Shown: one piece after another, positions 1 through 8,775 of the stretch
Layout of the letters: every line of letters starts with the position of its first letter
Position numbering within the stretch: the first letter of the stretch is position 1
Assembly: GCA_903642235.1 (NCBI GenBank)
Contig: CAHJWL010000004.1
Span: 124,001-188,000, forward strand
Origin: Acidobacteriaceae bacterium
Lineage (GTDB): Bacteria > Acidobacteriota > Terriglobia > Terriglobales > Acidobacteriaceae
Length of the DNA stretch: 64,000 bases
Reading direction: 5' to 3'
Position numbers and translations under genes: made by a program
The notes under the pieces: model-generated
The model's input: only the letters and a program-made list of their open reading frames with translations
Databases searched by the model: none
What the model was told of the DNA's origin: nothing

Positions 1-316
1 GACGACGCGTCCGCGGCGCCTCCGCCCGAGGAAGGTCCGCCCAGATCTGCCTCACTGCCGTTTGATCCCGGTGATGATCGATGCATGCTGTCCATCCTAG
101 ACGTGCTTCTGGTTCTTACCTCTAGCGGATTGCTCGTACGTTCATGTGGGAATGAGGAGGGCGTACGAGAACTGCCTACACCATAAGCTAGGACTCTGCC
201 TAGTATCGAGAGAGGCTTTCTCTAATTACTTTAGTGCAATAGTTTCGTTTTCGATGATCCGAAATCTTCCCATGAAGGTGTGTATGCCTGAGATCGCTGG
301 CCTCCAGTCTGTCCGC
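1..316. other. left-edge region without a supported gene
   Basis: No reading frame here can be assigned with confidence. Frame 1 of the + strand is open from base 1 to a stop near 193 and reads as a proline- and acid-rich stretch, so it could be the C-terminal tail of a gene that begins outside the window. It has no recognisable motif. The reading frame of the next gene is also open from 146, but its N-terminal 57 residues do not resemble a receiver domain and are probably not translated. Confidence 0.3.
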
Positions 317-733
317 ATGAGCCCGTCCCTGATGGCCTCCCGGTCGACGACGACGATCCTTTTAGTGGATGACGACTCTCTGCTACGCAGCGCCATGCGG
401 GCTATGCTCTGCTATGCAGGCTATAACGTGGTGGCCTGTGAGGATGGCCCGACGGCAATCAGCCTCTTCTCATTGCGGCCCAATATTGACGTGCTCCTGA
501 CCGACTTTCAGATGCCAGAGATGACCGGGTATGCTCTGGCGGAGGCGCTGACCTGTGGGACGCCGCGCCTGCCGGTCGTTCTGGTCTCAGGTGCATCGAG
601 TGACGAGCTTCCACTCTCGGCGATTGAAGCTCGTCAGTGGCACTTTATGGCGAAGCCGGTGAACCGCGATGCCCTTCTTCAAACGCTCGATGAACTGGCT
701 GGCGTGGAGCATGGACGTCGGTTGCTCGCGTAA
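317..733 (+). CDS. single-domain response regulator (receiver)
   Basis: This encodes a stand-alone CheY-like receiver of 138 residues from the chosen ATG. The hallmarks are visible: an acidic triplet after the first beta strand (DDD, residues 18-20), the phosphoacceptor Asp in LLTDFQMPEMTG (about residue 63), the conserved Ser in LVSGASS, and the Lys-Pro pair in MAKPVN near residue 111. There is no output domain, so it probably passes its signal by protein contact, as in two-component or chemotaxis phosphorelays. The frame is open back to 146, but the upstream residues are not receiver-like. The ATG at 317 puts a short leader before the first beta strand and an ATG at 332 is also possible. 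No cognate kinase is adjacent. Confidence 0.8.
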   Translation: MSPSLMASRSTTTILLVDDDSLLRSAMRAMLCYAGYNVVACEDGPTAISLFSLRPNIDVLLTDFQMPEMTGYALAEALTCGTPRLPVVLVSGASSDELPLSAIEARQWHFMAKPVNRDALLQTLDELAGVEHGRRLLA

Positions 734-775
734 GTAGACGCATCCGGCGTCCGTAGCCGGCGGCGTTGTCCGGAT

Positions 776-807
776 CAAAAAGAACACCCTCTTCGCTGGA
801 AGAGGGT
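776..807 (-). terminator. Rho-independent terminator of the cold-shock gene
   Basis: Bases 786-793 (ACCCTCTT) pair perfectly with 800-807 (AAGAGGGT) around a 6-base loop. Read on the minus strand, the stem is followed by a T-rich run (TTCTTTTTGAT). It lies about 40 bases past the stop of the leftward cold-shock gene. Confidence 0.8.
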
Positions 808-847
808 ACCGGCAGTACTGTCCGGTCGGTTCAGAGGATCTGTGGTT

Positions 848-1066
848 CTAAGCTGTTTGCGGAACACGATTGACGCCGTCTGCCTGCGGCCCCTTCTCAC
901 CCTGAATAATGTCGAACTCAACTTTGTCGCCGGCGTTCAGGCTCTTGTAGCCCTCCGCCTGGATGGAGGTGTAGTGGACGAAGACATCCGGGCCATTGTC
1001 ATGCCCAACAAAACCGTAGCCTTTGGCGTTGTTGAACCACTTGATCTCACCTTTATATTGAGCCAT
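848..1066 (-). CDS. cold-shock domain protein
   Basis: This 72-residue single-domain protein is a CspA-family single-stranded nucleic acid chaperone. RNP1 (KGYGFV) and RNP2 (VFVHY) are both present, after the usual KWFNNAKG start. The ATG at 1066 is chosen because AGGAG sits 6 bases upstream. The frame extends two codons further to a TTG that would overlap that site. The gene stands alone, with its own terminator to the left. Family members melt RNA structure during cold or growth transitions. Which paralogue this is cannot be told from the window. Confidence 0.93.
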   Translation of the reverse strand: MAQYKGEIKWFNNAKGYGFVGHDNGPDVFVHYTSIQAEGYKSLNAGDKVEFDIIQGEKGPQADGVNRVPQTA

Positions 1067-1339
1067 TTGCAACTCCTGTCCGTAGAGCTCATGGGAGACA
1101 TGAGCGATGAAGTACTGTGAGTGTAAAACGTGATTGGCCGGCAGGTTAACTAGGCGAATACCTAGTTACGCAAACACCGTTGTTGACGAAATGGATGATT
1201 TCCGATGGCGGATTCATAGGAGAAATGTGGATCACATTGCCTTAGTGAGGCTGTAAGAAAGATGGTTCTGTACCATCCAAAGCAGGCGGCACGATCGAAG
1301 CGAGTAGCCTTCCAACGGCCCGCAGGAGAACGAAAACAG

Positions 1340-2839
1340 ATGAGAAAGCAGGAAGAGAGCATCTCGCGACGGCGCATGCTGCGCTGGACAGGCGCAGCCG
1401 CATCCCTCGCAAGCGTGAGCGGACTGGGGCTGCCGGAGGCCCTGGCTGAGGCCAGCCTCGCCGCGCCGGAGGACGGCTACGTGAATGCGCCGTGGGACAT
1501 GCGTGCCGGCCGCCCGAAGCCGGCAGAGCGCAGATTCCGCAGCGAAGCCGTGGAACAGTTTCTGGTGGCGCGAGCGGCGAAGATCGGCAACCCGGAGCTG
1601 CGGCAGCTGTTCCTCAACTGCTACCCGAATACGCTGGACACGACAGTGGAGCCCGGCAGCTTCGAGGGCAAACCGGACACCGCGGTGCTCACCGGAGATA
1701 TTCAGGCCATGTGGCTGCGCGACTCCTCCGCACAGGTGTGGCCGTATGTTCCGCTAGCGGGCCAGGACCGCCCCCTGCGCGATCTGCTGGAAGGTGTCAT
1801 CCGGCGACAGACGCGGTGCATCCTGATCGATCCATATGCAAATGCATTTATGGCGGATCTGAGTCAGCCGCCCCTGGTTTGGAGCCGCTCCGACAAAACG
1901 GAGCTGAAGCAGGGTGTAGGCGAGCGCAAGTGGGAGGTCGATTCATTGTGCTATCCCGTGCGGCTCTCGCATGGCTACTGGAAGGCAACCGGCGATACGG
2001 GACCCTTCGACGCGCAATGGCACGACGCGATGAGGACGATTGTGGCGACCTTCCGCGTGCAGCAGCGGAAACATGGGCCGGGGCCCTACAGCTTTCTGCG
2101 AGCGTCGACCGTTTCAACCGAGATGCTGCCGCTTGGTGGATTCGGCAATCCAGTCAAACCCGTCGGGTTAGTAGCCTCCGGCTTTCGACCGTCGGACGAT
2201 GCGTGCGTCTTTCCGTTCCTCGTGCCGTCAAACCTGTTTGCCGTGGTGAGCCTGCGGCAGATCGCCACGATGGCGCAGGCGATCCTTCACGATGCCACGC
2301 TAGCGAACGAGGCGACATCGCTGGCGGCGGAGGTGGAGGCGGCGCTGCGGCAACACGCGGTGGCGCAGACTCCCACCGGAACTATTTGGGCGTATGAAGT
2401 CGATGGATTTGGCTCGCAGCTGCTGATGGACGATGCGAATGTGCCAAGTCTCCTGGGACTTCCGTATCTGGGTGCGGAAGGTGCCAGCGCTGCAGACAGG
2501 GCGCTCTACACACGGACGCGGGCTTTCGCCTGGAGTGAACAGAATCCGTACTTCTTCCGAGGAACGGCGGGTGAGGGAATCGGCGGACCGCATGTGGGCC
2601 TGGGAATGATCTGGCCGATGTCGCAGATGGTCTACGCGCTGACGAGCGACTCGGATGCGGAGATCGGCAGGGCGCTCGGGATGCTGAAGGACTCCGCGCG
2701 CGGGTTCGGCTTCATGCATGAGAGCTACAACAAGGATGACGGAAAGAAGTTCACGCGGGCGTGGTTTGCCTGGGCAAACACACTCTTTGGAGAGCTGGTG
2801 GGTGAGGTTGCGCTGAAGCGGCCGGGGTTGGTGGGGTAA
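1340..2839 (+). CDS. GH125 exo-alpha-mannosidase-like protein, exported
   Basis: This 499-residue protein matches glycoside hydrolase family 125 (metal-independent exo-alpha-1,6-mannosidases) along its length. Recognisable blocks are the early MWLRDSSAQVWPY, then KWEVDSLCYPVRLSHGYW, DDACVFPFLVPSN, DDANVPSLLGLPYLG, and near the C-terminus GEGIGGPHVG followed by IWPMSQM. The N-terminus carries SRRRML followed by a hydrophobic alanine-rich stretch, which fits a Tat signal peptide, so periplasmic action is likely. ATG 1340 is preferred over an in-frame ATG at 1262 because AGGAG lies upstream of it and the signal peptide then begins properly. It converges on a BadF-type sugar kinase, consistent with trimming mannosides for uptake. 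Substrate is inferred from the family only. Confidence 0.88.
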   Translation: MRKQEESISRRRMLRWTGAAASLASVSGLGLPEALAEASLAAPEDGYVNAPWDMRAGRPKPAERRFRSEAVEQFLVARAAKIGNPELRQLFLNCYPNTLDTTVEPGSFEGKPDTAVLTGDIQAMWLRDSSAQVWPYVPLAGQDRPLRDLLEGVIRRQTRCILIDPYANAFMADLSQPPLVWSRSDKTELKQGVGERKWEVDSLCYPVRLSHGYWKATGDTGPFDAQWHDAMRTIVATFRVQQRKHGPGPYSFLRASTVSTEMLPLGGFGNPVKPVGLVASGFRPSDDACVFPFLVPSNLFAVVSLRQIATMAQAILHDATLANEATSLAAEVEAALRQHAVAQTPTGTIWAYEVDGFGSQLLMDDANVPSLLGLPYLGAEGASAADRALYTRTRAFAWSEQNPYFFRGTAGEGIGGPHVGLGMIWPMSQMVYALTSDSDAEIGRALGMLKDSARGFGFMHESYNKDDGKKFTRAWFAWANTLFGELVGEVALKRPGLVG

Positions 2840-2950
2840 AGCGACGCTTCGGTGCGGCTGGTATGCGGAACAGCTTTCACTCGCGAATAGCGCTTGGCCA
2901 GCGCGGCGGCGGCGGCAGTCGAAGAACGGCTCGTCTGATGAATCTGGTGG

Positions 2951-3862
2951 TCAGGGAAGCTGGCGGGCGCGCCAGAGAGCGCCGAGGACGGGATCAACCA
3001 CGCCGGGGAGCGGCTGGAGAGTGGGGAAGTCGCGCCGCAGGAGGTCGAGAATGTGGTCCCGAACGAGCGGGACGTGCTCGAGGATGGAGCCGGCGAGGGC
3101 GAGACGGGGCGGGGTGTCCGGTCCGGTGGAGGCGACGACACGCTGGAGGATGATGCGGGCGATAGAGGCCAGATTGGCGGACTCAGACTGGAGAACACGG
3201 CTGGCGACGGGATCTCCTTCACTGGCCTGGGCGACGACGAGCGGGGCGAGGCGGGAGAGGTCGGGCGGGGGCTGGCGGTTGGCGACGTCGACAAGCGCCT
3301 GGAAGTCGGGAAGCTGCCATACATCAAGGATGGCCTGAAGGAGCGGGCTCGAGCCGCGCTCGTCGTGCTCGACGACGGCGGCGCGGAGACCGGCGCGGCC
3401 GATGCCATAGCCGGAGGCCTGGTCGGAGAGGGCAGGGCCCCAGCCGCCGGCGGTGACGATCTCGCCCGTGGCGAGGCGGCCGGCTACGTTTGAGCCGGTG
3501 CCGGAGAGTAGAAGGACGCCGGGTCGGCCCTCGAAGCCGGCATCAAGAGCGATCTCAACGTCGCCGGCGAGGTGGAAGGTGCCACCGATGCGGGCGGCAA
3601 AGGCCTCGTGCATCCAGTCCACGACGAGGGGGACGGTGTAGCCGGCGGCGCCAACGCAGGTCGCGGTGACGGCGGACATGGACTTCCCGGAGGCGAGGGT
3701 GAGGTCGTTAAGGGCGGTGTCGAGATTGCCGGTGGTGGTAGCGGCGTCGGCGCGCATGCGCTTGATGGTGCCGGTAACGGTGCGAGCGAGTTCGCGGTGG
3801 TCATCGGCCAGCAGGAAGGTGGTGCGTGTGCCGCCTGCGTCGACGGCGAGGAAGAGACCCAT
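2951..3862 (-). CDS. BadF/BadG-type ATPase, probable N-acetylglucosamine kinase
   Basis: This 303-residue protein has the ASKHA fold signature of the BadF/BadG/BcrA/BcrD family. The phosphate-1 motif is at the N-terminus (AVDAGGTRTTFLL, residues 6-18), followed by CVGAAGY, a GDVEIALDA segment and the second phosphate loop LLLSGTGSNVAGR. The adenosine region (LALAGSILEH) lies near the C-terminus. In bacteria without the 2-hydroxyglutaryl-CoA system, members with this layout phosphorylate N-acetylglucosamine or related amino sugars. The presence of GH20, GH125 and GH5 enzymes nearby fits sugar salvage. There is no Shine-Dalgarno site before the ATG; a TACAGT hexamer ends 6 bases upstream. Confidence 0.82.
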   Translation of the reverse strand: MGLFLAVDAGGTRTTFLLADDHRELARTVTGTIKRMRADAATTTGNLDTALNDLTLASGKSMSAVTATCVGAAGYTVPLVVDWMHEAFAARIGGTFHLAGDVEIALDAGFEGRPGVLLLSGTGSNVAGRLATGEIVTAGGWGPALSDQASGYGIGRAGLRAAVVEHDERGSSPLLQAILDVWQLPDFQALVDVANRQPPPDLSRLAPLVVAQASEGDPVASRVLQSESANLASIARIILQRVVASTGPDTPPRLALAGSILEHVPLVRDHILDLLRRDFPTLQPLPGVVDPVLGALWRARQLP

Positions 3863-4160
3863 GCTCTCACTGTAAGCGACCGGCGCGGTGCGCGGCGGCG
3901 GGGACTACTGGAACGATCAGGTGGCCTCCCCCTCCGGTACTTGCCTCGTAAAACGCAGGCTCCCTTTGCCTGGTAAGAGCACGTCGCTTCGCTCCGTTGC
4001 GAAGGCGAAAAGCAGATCCTTCACTACGCTCAGGATCGCAAACAAAGGAATGGTGCGCTTGGAGTGACTCACCGAGAAAGCTGCGCGTTTAGGAGGAAGT
4101 ACAAAGCTCCGATCAGCGATGAAGCTCGGATACCAGGCTTTGTGGTGACACTGTGTCCAC
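3863..4160. other. intergenic gap with degenerate hairpin repeat
   Basis: No gene is supported. The stretch holds the kinase -10 element (3869-3874) and one long-loop member of the dispersed hairpin family at 4011-4043 (AGCAGATCC ... CAGGATCGCAAAC). Confidence 0.5.
3869..3874 (-). promoter_or_regulatory. candidate -10 (TACAGT), leaderless kinase mRNA
   Basis: TACAGT on the minus strand ends 6 bases before the kinase ATG at 3862. There is no purine-rich ribosome site in the 6-base spacer except GAGAG touching the ATG. No -35 was found by eye. Confidence 0.4.
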
Positions 4161-5846
4161 TTACTCAGCCTGGCCTGGCAGGGTGTGGAGAGCGCGGGTG
4201 GTGGCCAGGCGAATGCTTTCGGCGACCGAGCTTTCGACGGCAGCGTCGGCGGTGATGGAGGTGGCGGCAGAGCGGTGGGCGGCGGCTGGGGCGGCAACGC
4301 GTGTGGTAGCGGAGATGGCAGCGCGGCTGAGCGAGATCCGGTCAGCGGAGCTCTGGTCGGCGGAGCTTTGGCCGGCAGAGCTTTGACCAGAGAATGCCTG
4401 GTAGGCCGGTTGCCGGTAGATGGGTTGCGGGACGGCGGCGAAGGCGGTGCGGATCCCGGCGGGCTGGAGATCGGCGGAGGCGGTCTCGAAGGCGGCCGCA
4501 GCCGCGGGGCGACGGATGCTGGCGAGGGCCCGGGCCTTGAGGGCGTTCGACGGAGCCGCATCGTAGGAGGCGTCGAGCAGACCGTAGCGGTCTTCGCCAT
4601 TGATGCCCCAGTAGCTCCAGCCGATGGCGGGATGGCTCTGGAGGTAAGCGACCAGCGCCTGGAACCACTGGCCTTCGGAGCCGGGCTCGGTGCTCGAGAC
4701 ATCAGCGTCGGTGTTGGGGGTGCCGAACTCCCCGATCCAGACCGGGGCGATGCCTGCCTCACTGATGAAGCCCCAATGGCGGTGGTAGAGGGCGGCGAGC
4801 GAAGCGGGGGTGGTGGCTGCGTTGAACCAGCTCTGCTGGTACTCGGTGGGGCCGTAGACGTGGACCGAGTAGACCAGATGGCCGGAGATGGAGAGGCGGA
4901 CGGGTGCGGTGCGGACGCCGGCCAGGTTGCCGCCCCAGAAGTCGGATTCGGAGCCGACAACGTCTGTGCCTTCGACGAAGATCAGGAGGCTAGGATTGAC
5001 GCGGAGGACGGCGTTGCCGGCGCGCTGCGCGGCGAGATGCCAGTCCGTGGCACCGCCGCAGCTCCAGCAGGCGCCGCCCTGGTTGGCGTTATGAGGCTCA
5101 TTGCGAAGATCGAAGCCGATAACGGTGGTGTTGCTCTTATAGCGGGCAGCGAGAGAGGTCCAATCGGCGATCCAGGCGGACTCAGGGTACTGAGCGGTGT
5201 ACCAAAGGCCGTTCTGCTCCGCGCTGGAGCCGGCCTCTGAACGGTGGTTATCAAGGATAACTTTGAGGCCGGCCTGACCGGCGGCACCGATGATGCGGTC
5301 AAGGATCTGCATGGAGTCGAGGCCGGTGAGATCCCCATTGATCTCCCGGCCGGCGGCATCTTCGAAGCGGATGTTCGGCGGAACGATCGGCGACTCGACC
5401 ATCTGATTCGAGAAGGGGATGCGAACGGTGTTGTAGCCGGCAGCGTGGATGCCCTGGAGGATGCTGCGGTAGTCCTTCACGGTGAGGCCGCCGGGAACCA
5501 TATTGGTGGTCTCAAAGCCGCTCCAGTTGACGCCGCTGAGGCGGACGGGAGCGCCGCTCGCGGTGAGGATGCGGCTGCCCTCAGCGTGCCAAAAACCGGT
5601 ATTCACCCGGCCAAAGGAGATCTCGGCCGAGTGTGCGAGAACGGTGCGACCGAAGGTGCGAACCGGCAGGCTGAAAGCACCCACCGCTGTTCTGGAGGGA
5701 GTCTTCGAGAGAGCGTTCTGCGTAAGCGGGCAGGAAAGCAGGGCCAACATAATGATGACAGTGCTGACCAGGAGGAACAAACGGCGGCGACGAGAGTTTT
5801 GGGTTGAAGTTACTTGAGGTGCCGGGGCCGTGGAGTGTGTGCTCAT
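4161..5846 (-). CDS. GH5 cellulase (endoglucanase-type), membrane-anchored or secreted
   Basis: This 561-residue protein carries a glycoside hydrolase family 5 catalytic domain in about residues 80-420. The visible landmarks are GVNWSGFETTN, YNTVRIPFS, LDNHRSE, the acid/base Glu in FDLRNEPHNA, VYSVHVYGP, the nucleophile Glu in WIGEFGTPN and the late SYWGINGEDRYGLL. A basic N-terminus (SRRRRLF) precedes one hydrophobic helix, so it is exported, possibly uncleaved. The C-terminal 100 residues are low complexity (Ala, Ser, Thr) and contain a five-residue repeat from a 15-base DNA repeat. The start at 5846 has AGGAG 11 bases upstream; an in-frame ATG at 5882 lacks one. It likely acts on beta-1,4-glucan outside the inner membrane. 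Confidence 0.9.
   Translation of the reverse strand: MSTHSTAPAPQVTSTQNSRRRRLFLLVSTVIIMLALLSCPLTQNALSKTPSRTAVGAFSLPVRTFGRTVLAHSAEISFGRVNTGFWHAEGSRILTASGAPVRLSGVNWSGFETTNMVPGGLTVKDYRSILQGIHAAGYNTVRIPFSNQMVESPIVPPNIRFEDAAGREINGDLTGLDSMQILDRIIGAAGQAGLKVILDNHRSEAGSSAEQNGLWYTAQYPESAWIADWTSLAARYKSNTTVIGFDLRNEPHNANQGGACWSCGGATDWHLAAQRAGNAVLRVNPSLLIFVEGTDVVGSESDFWGGNLAGVRTAPVRLSISGHLVYSVHVYGPTEYQQSWFNAATTPASLAALYHRHWGFISEAGIAPVWIGEFGTPNTDADVSSTEPGSEGQWFQALVAYLQSHPAIGWSYWGINGEDRYGLLDASYDAAPSNALKARALASIRRPAAAAAFETASADLQPAGIRTAFAAVPQPIYRQPAYQAFSGQSSAGQSSADQSSADRISLSRAAISATTRVAAPAAAHRSAATSITADAAVESSVAESIRLATTRALHTLPGQAE
4341..4385. repeat. three 15-base tandem repeats inside the GH5 gene
   Basis: Three consecutive 15-base units (4341-4355, 4356-4370, 4371-4385) differ at a few positions each. 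On the coding (minus) strand they give the repeated QSSAG/QSSAD pentapeptide of the C-terminal linker. The 15-base length keeps the frame, so copy number can change without breaking the protein. Confidence 0.8.
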
Positions 5847-6182
5847 TTGGAAGAACGCTCCTGAACTGCGAATGTGGTGCATTCCCTTGCGGGAGAGGAC
5901 TGCAAGATGTAGATCGGCGGAGTTCGCCAGATGTTGAGGCTGACCTGAGCGACCAGCCTCTCTACGCAGAGGAGGAAAGCAAGCGCAGGGCCAAAGTCAA
6001 TGAAGGCGGCGGTTACGGATTTACCGTGAGATCTGCAAACTTCTGCACTGCAAGTAACCAGAGAAGGACGAAAGTTTACCCATGCGAGGGGAAAGCAGTT
6101 ACCTTGTCGAGGGCAAAAGAGAAAACTTCCGGGCGGGTGCAGCTCCACTCGGTCCAGGTCGGCCAGATACAATCCGAGCACG
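5847..6182. other. intergenic gap between GH5 gene and ruvA
   Basis: These 336 bases separate divergent genes and should hold both promoters. Apart from the GH5 ribosome site near 5858-5862 and TACAAT just before ruvA I see no gene, repeat or structured RNA. A 152-codon open frame on the + strand (5804-6262) has no recognisable domain and overlaps both neighbours. Confidence 0.5.
6168..6173 (+). promoter_or_regulatory. candidate -10 (TACAAT) of ruvA
   Basis: TACAAT ends 9 bases before the ruvA ATG and the spacer CCGAGCACG is not a ribosome site. This suggests a leaderless or nearly leaderless transcript. Confidence 0.4.
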
Positions 6183-6794
6183 ATGATTGCTCACCTGCGC
6201 GGGCGTTTGCTGCTGAAGTCTCCGAACCAGGCCACGGTGGAGTGCGCGGGGGTGGGGTATGACGTGGCGATCTCGGTGGAGACGTTTGCGGCGCTTCCGG
6301 TTGAAGGCGCCGAGGCTTCGCTGTTCGTCCACACGCATGTTCGCGAAGACCAGATTGCGCTGTTCGGGTTTGCCGAGGTGCGGGAGAAGCGGCTGTTTGA
6401 AAAGCTCCTAACGATCTCGGGGATTGGACCGAAGCTGGCGATTACGGTCCTCAGCGGGATCTCCGCGGATCGGCTGATTGGCGCGATCCGCGGGCAGGAT
6501 CATGGCACGCTGACGAAGATTCCGGGGATTGGGAAGAAGACGGCAGAGCGGGTGGTTCTGGAGTTGAAGGACAAGCTGGATGATCTGGCAGTGGCGATAC
6601 CGGAGATGGGTGGGCGGCCGGCAGTAACGGGAAACCTGGGGGCGCATGGAGAGGATGCGGTCTCGGCGCTGGTGAACCTTGGATACCCGAGGGTGTCAGC
6701 ACAGCGGGCGGTGGAGGCGGCGCTTGAAAGGGACGCGGCGAGTGGGCGGGAGTTTGAGGTGCTGTTCCGGGCGGCGATGAACGCGATCCGCTGA
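6183..6794 (+). CDS. ruvA: Holliday junction branch-migration protein RuvA
   Basis: This 203-residue protein has the normal RuvA length and layout. The N-terminal OB-fold covers about residues 1-62 (MIAHLRGRL, then CAGVGYDVAIS). Two helix-hairpin-helix units follow (LLTISGIGPKLAITVLSG and LTKIPGIGKKTAERVVLELKDKL). After a short linker comes the RuvB-binding C-terminal domain (DAVSALVNLGYPRVSAQRAVEAAL). RuvA tetramers bind four-way junctions and load the RuvB motor. Neither ruvB nor ruvC is adjacent here, so ruvA is transcribed separately in this genome. Confidence 0.97.
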   Translation: MIAHLRGRLLLKSPNQATVECAGVGYDVAISVETFAALPVEGAEASLFVHTHVREDQIALFGFAEVREKRLFEKLLTISGIGPKLAITVLSGISADRLIGAIRGQDHGTLTKIPGIGKKTAERVVLELKDKLDDLAVAIPEMGGRPAVTGNLGAHGEDAVSALVNLGYPRVSAQRAVEAALERDAASGREFEVLFRAAMNAIR

Positions 6795-6842
6795 TGGGGG
6801 TTGGCGGGGTGTCTCTATGGGATTGTGAGTGCGTAAGCTGGC

Positions 6843-6869
6843 CCTTTGGCGTTGCCTCAGGATGACAGG
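6843..6869. repeat. dispersed repeat, long-loop type
   Basis: Contains GCGTTGCCTCAGGATGACAG, identical to the copy at 14305-14326. It lies between the convergent ruvA and rmuC genes. Confidence 0.7.
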
Positions 6870-6907
6870 GGTGAAGGGGGTGGATGTCTTGTCTTGTTTT
6901 GGGGAGC

Positions 6908-8449
6908 TTACAGGTCTGCTTCGGCGGCGAGGCGAGGAAGCAGAGTTGTGGGGCCTTCTTCGAGGTGCAGTGCGGCCGTAGCGGTGGGGGCGTCGAGTTC
7001 GCCAACGTCGCGGAGGGTTCGGTTGATGGCGCGGGTGCGGGTGCCGAGGTCCTGGATGGTGTTCTGGACGGTGCCGACCTGCTTTTCCATCTTGCTCATG
7101 AGGGTCTCGAACTTGTTGAACTCGGAGCGGGTCTGGCCGAGGACCTTCCAGACCTCGTCGCCTTTCTGCTGGATGGCGAGCATGTGAAAGCCCATCTGAA
7201 AGGAGGAGAGGATGGCGGAGAGGGTGGATGGGCCGGCGATGGTGACGTGGCACTTGGACTGCAGCTCGGCCTGGAGACCTTCGCGACGCATGACCTCGGC
7301 GTAGAGGCCTTCGGTGGGGAGGAACATGATGGCGTAGGGGGTGGTGACCGGCTGCTCGATGTATTTTTCGCAGATGCGCTTGCCTTCGGTGCGGATGGCG
7401 GCCTCAAAGGCACGGCCGGCGGCGGCGATCTCGACAGGGGACCCGGCGTCGTAGGCAGATTCCAGGCGCTCAAAGTCTTCGCGAGGAAACTTGGCGTCGA
7501 TCGGGAGCAGGGTGGTCTCGCCCGAGTGACCGGGAAAGCGGACGGCGAACTCGACGACCTCGTTGGTGCGGGGCTTGATGCGGGCGTTGCGGACGAACTG
7601 CGACGGCGCGAGCATCTGCTCGAGCAGCATGCCGAGTTGGACTTCGGCGAAGCCGCCGCGGGATTTCACGTTGGTGAAGATGCGCGAGAGGCCGTCGACG
7701 CCTTCGGAGAGTTTCGACATTTCCCCGAGGCCGGAGTGGACTTTGGAGAGCTGGTCGGTGACCTGGCCGAAGCTCTCGGTGAGGCGGGTGTGCAGGGTGG
7801 ACTGGAGTTTTTCGTCGACGGTCGTGCGCATGGCTTCGAGGCGTTCAGAGTTGGTGGCGTTGAGGGCGTCGAGGCGATTTTCCACAGAGAAGCGAAGGCT
7901 TTCCTGATGGACGGCCTGCGCGGTGCCGAGCTCGGTGAGGCGGGTGTGGAGGGACTCGCGGGCGTCGATGTGATTGCGGTTGGCTTCAGCGATGAAGTGG
8001 GCGAGGCGCTGGGAGATGGCGTCGAGGTCCTGCTTGACGGCGTAGCGGAGAGAATCAGCGGCGGCGGTGGTGTCAGAGCGATGCGCGCCGAGCGTTTCAG
8101 CGGAGTGGGTGTGGAAGTTGGTGAGATGGCCAGTGAGGGTGCCGCCGAGATGCGAGAGGATACGGGTGACCTCGTCGCGGAGATTGAGGGCGGACTGATT
8201 GATGGCGTCGCGATGAGCCTGGGCGTCGGTGGCGGCATCGCGGCGGGTAAGGGCGAGTTCAGCATGGAGCGTGTCAAAGCGGGTGGAGGTCATGGCTTCG
8301 AGACGTGCGAGATGGGTGGGGAGGGCGTCCGCGAGGGCGAGGAGACGAGGGTCTGACTGAGGCGTTGCCGGCGTGCCAGGTCCGCGGAGAAAGAGGGCGA
8401 CGACGGCGAGCAGGGTGAGGGATGCGAGGAGGAGGAGGGCTGTCAGCAT
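6908..8449 (-). CDS. rmuC: DNA recombination protein RmuC
   Basis: From the ATG at 8449 this is a 513-residue RmuC-family protein. One N-terminal transmembrane helix (MLTALLLLASLTLLAVVALFL) is followed by a long coiled-coil-forming region, about residues 40-240. The conserved nuclease-like domain comes next, with KSRGGFAEVQLGMLLEQML, LPIDAKFPREDFERL, EKYIEQPVTTPYAIMFLPTEGLYAEV and the C-terminal KVLGQTRSEFNKFE. The upstream in-frame extension to 8671 is proline-rich and not family-like. GAAGAGAA precedes the chosen ATG. RmuC limits inversions at short inverted repeats in E. coli. It converges on ruvA, another recombination gene. Confidence 0.93.
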   Translation of the reverse strand: MLTALLLLASLTLLAVVALFLRGPGTPATPQSDPRLLALADALPTHLARLEAMTSTRFDTLHAELALTRRDAATDAQAHRDAINQSALNLRDEVTRILSHLGGTLTGHLTNFHTHSAETLGAHRSDTTAAADSLRYAVKQDLDAISQRLAHFIAEANRNHIDARESLHTRLTELGTAQAVHQESLRFSVENRLDALNATNSERLEAMRTTVDEKLQSTLHTRLTESFGQVTDQLSKVHSGLGEMSKLSEGVDGLSRIFTNVKSRGGFAEVQLGMLLEQMLAPSQFVRNARIKPRTNEVVEFAVRFPGHSGETTLLPIDAKFPREDFERLESAYDAGSPVEIAAAGRAFEAAIRTEGKRICEKYIEQPVTTPYAIMFLPTEGLYAEVMRREGLQAELQSKCHVTIAGPSTLSAILSSFQMGFHMLAIQQKGDEVWKVLGQTRSEFNKFETLMSKMEKQVGTVQNTIQDLGTRTRAINRTLRDVGELDAPTATAALHLEEGPTTLLPRLAAEADL

Positions 8450-8560
8450 TTCGCGTTCTCTTCGCCATAGCATACATGCCGAAGGCGTGTGGGAAAGGGC
8501 GATCTGTCGGCGGAGGCTGGGGGCGAGCTTATCGGCCAGAGCCGTATGGGGAGGGAAAAT

Positions 8561-8590
8561 CGGGTCCTTCGGCGTTGCATATGATGACAA
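8561..8590. repeat. dispersed repeat, degenerate long-loop copy
   Basis: GGGTCCTTCGGCGTTGC then ATGATGACAA. It matches the copies at 6843 and 14293 except around the right arm. Confidence 0.55.
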
Positions 8591-8638
8591 ATGAGGGGGA
8601 GGAGAGGCAAGGAAGGTAAGGGAGCGGGCGTTGTGGTC

Positions 8639-8669
8639 TGCAAAAAAGCGGCCCCTCGCGTGAGGGGCC
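8639..8669 (-). terminator. Rho-independent terminator of the OmpA-like gene
   Basis: GGCCCCTC (8650-8657) and GAGGGGCC (8662-8669) form a perfect 8-bp stem with a GCGT loop. On the minus strand it is followed by GCTTTTTTGCAG. It lies about 107 bases past the stop of the OmpA-like gene. Confidence 0.85.
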
Positions 8670-8775
8670 AATCTGCCTTGGTTCTCTCTGGTTAGGAGAG
8701 TGTATTGTCGGGCCTGCTCTAAGGCGGGGTCCCGGCAAACTTGCGGGCGGCGGATGATCTCGCGCGCCCTCGGGG

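Larger units (their letters stand above)
8450..8775. other. intergenic gap with repeat and terminator
   Basis: No gene is supported. It holds a long-loop hairpin repeat at 8561-8590 (TCCTTCGGCGTTGCATATGATGACAA) and a strong leftward terminator at 8639-8669. Confidence 0.6.

Noticed and set aside
4185-5240. 351-codon open frame on the + strand
   Set aside because: Opposite the GH5 gene and dominated by Gly, Ala and Asp; no domain.
5804-6262. 152-codon open frame between GH5 and ruvA
   Set aside because: Overlaps both neighbouring genes and shows no family features.
6884-8356. 490-codon open frame on the + strand
   Set aside because: It lies entirely opposite rmuC, is Gly/Val/Glu-rich as expected for the reverse of a GC-rich gene, and has no domain.
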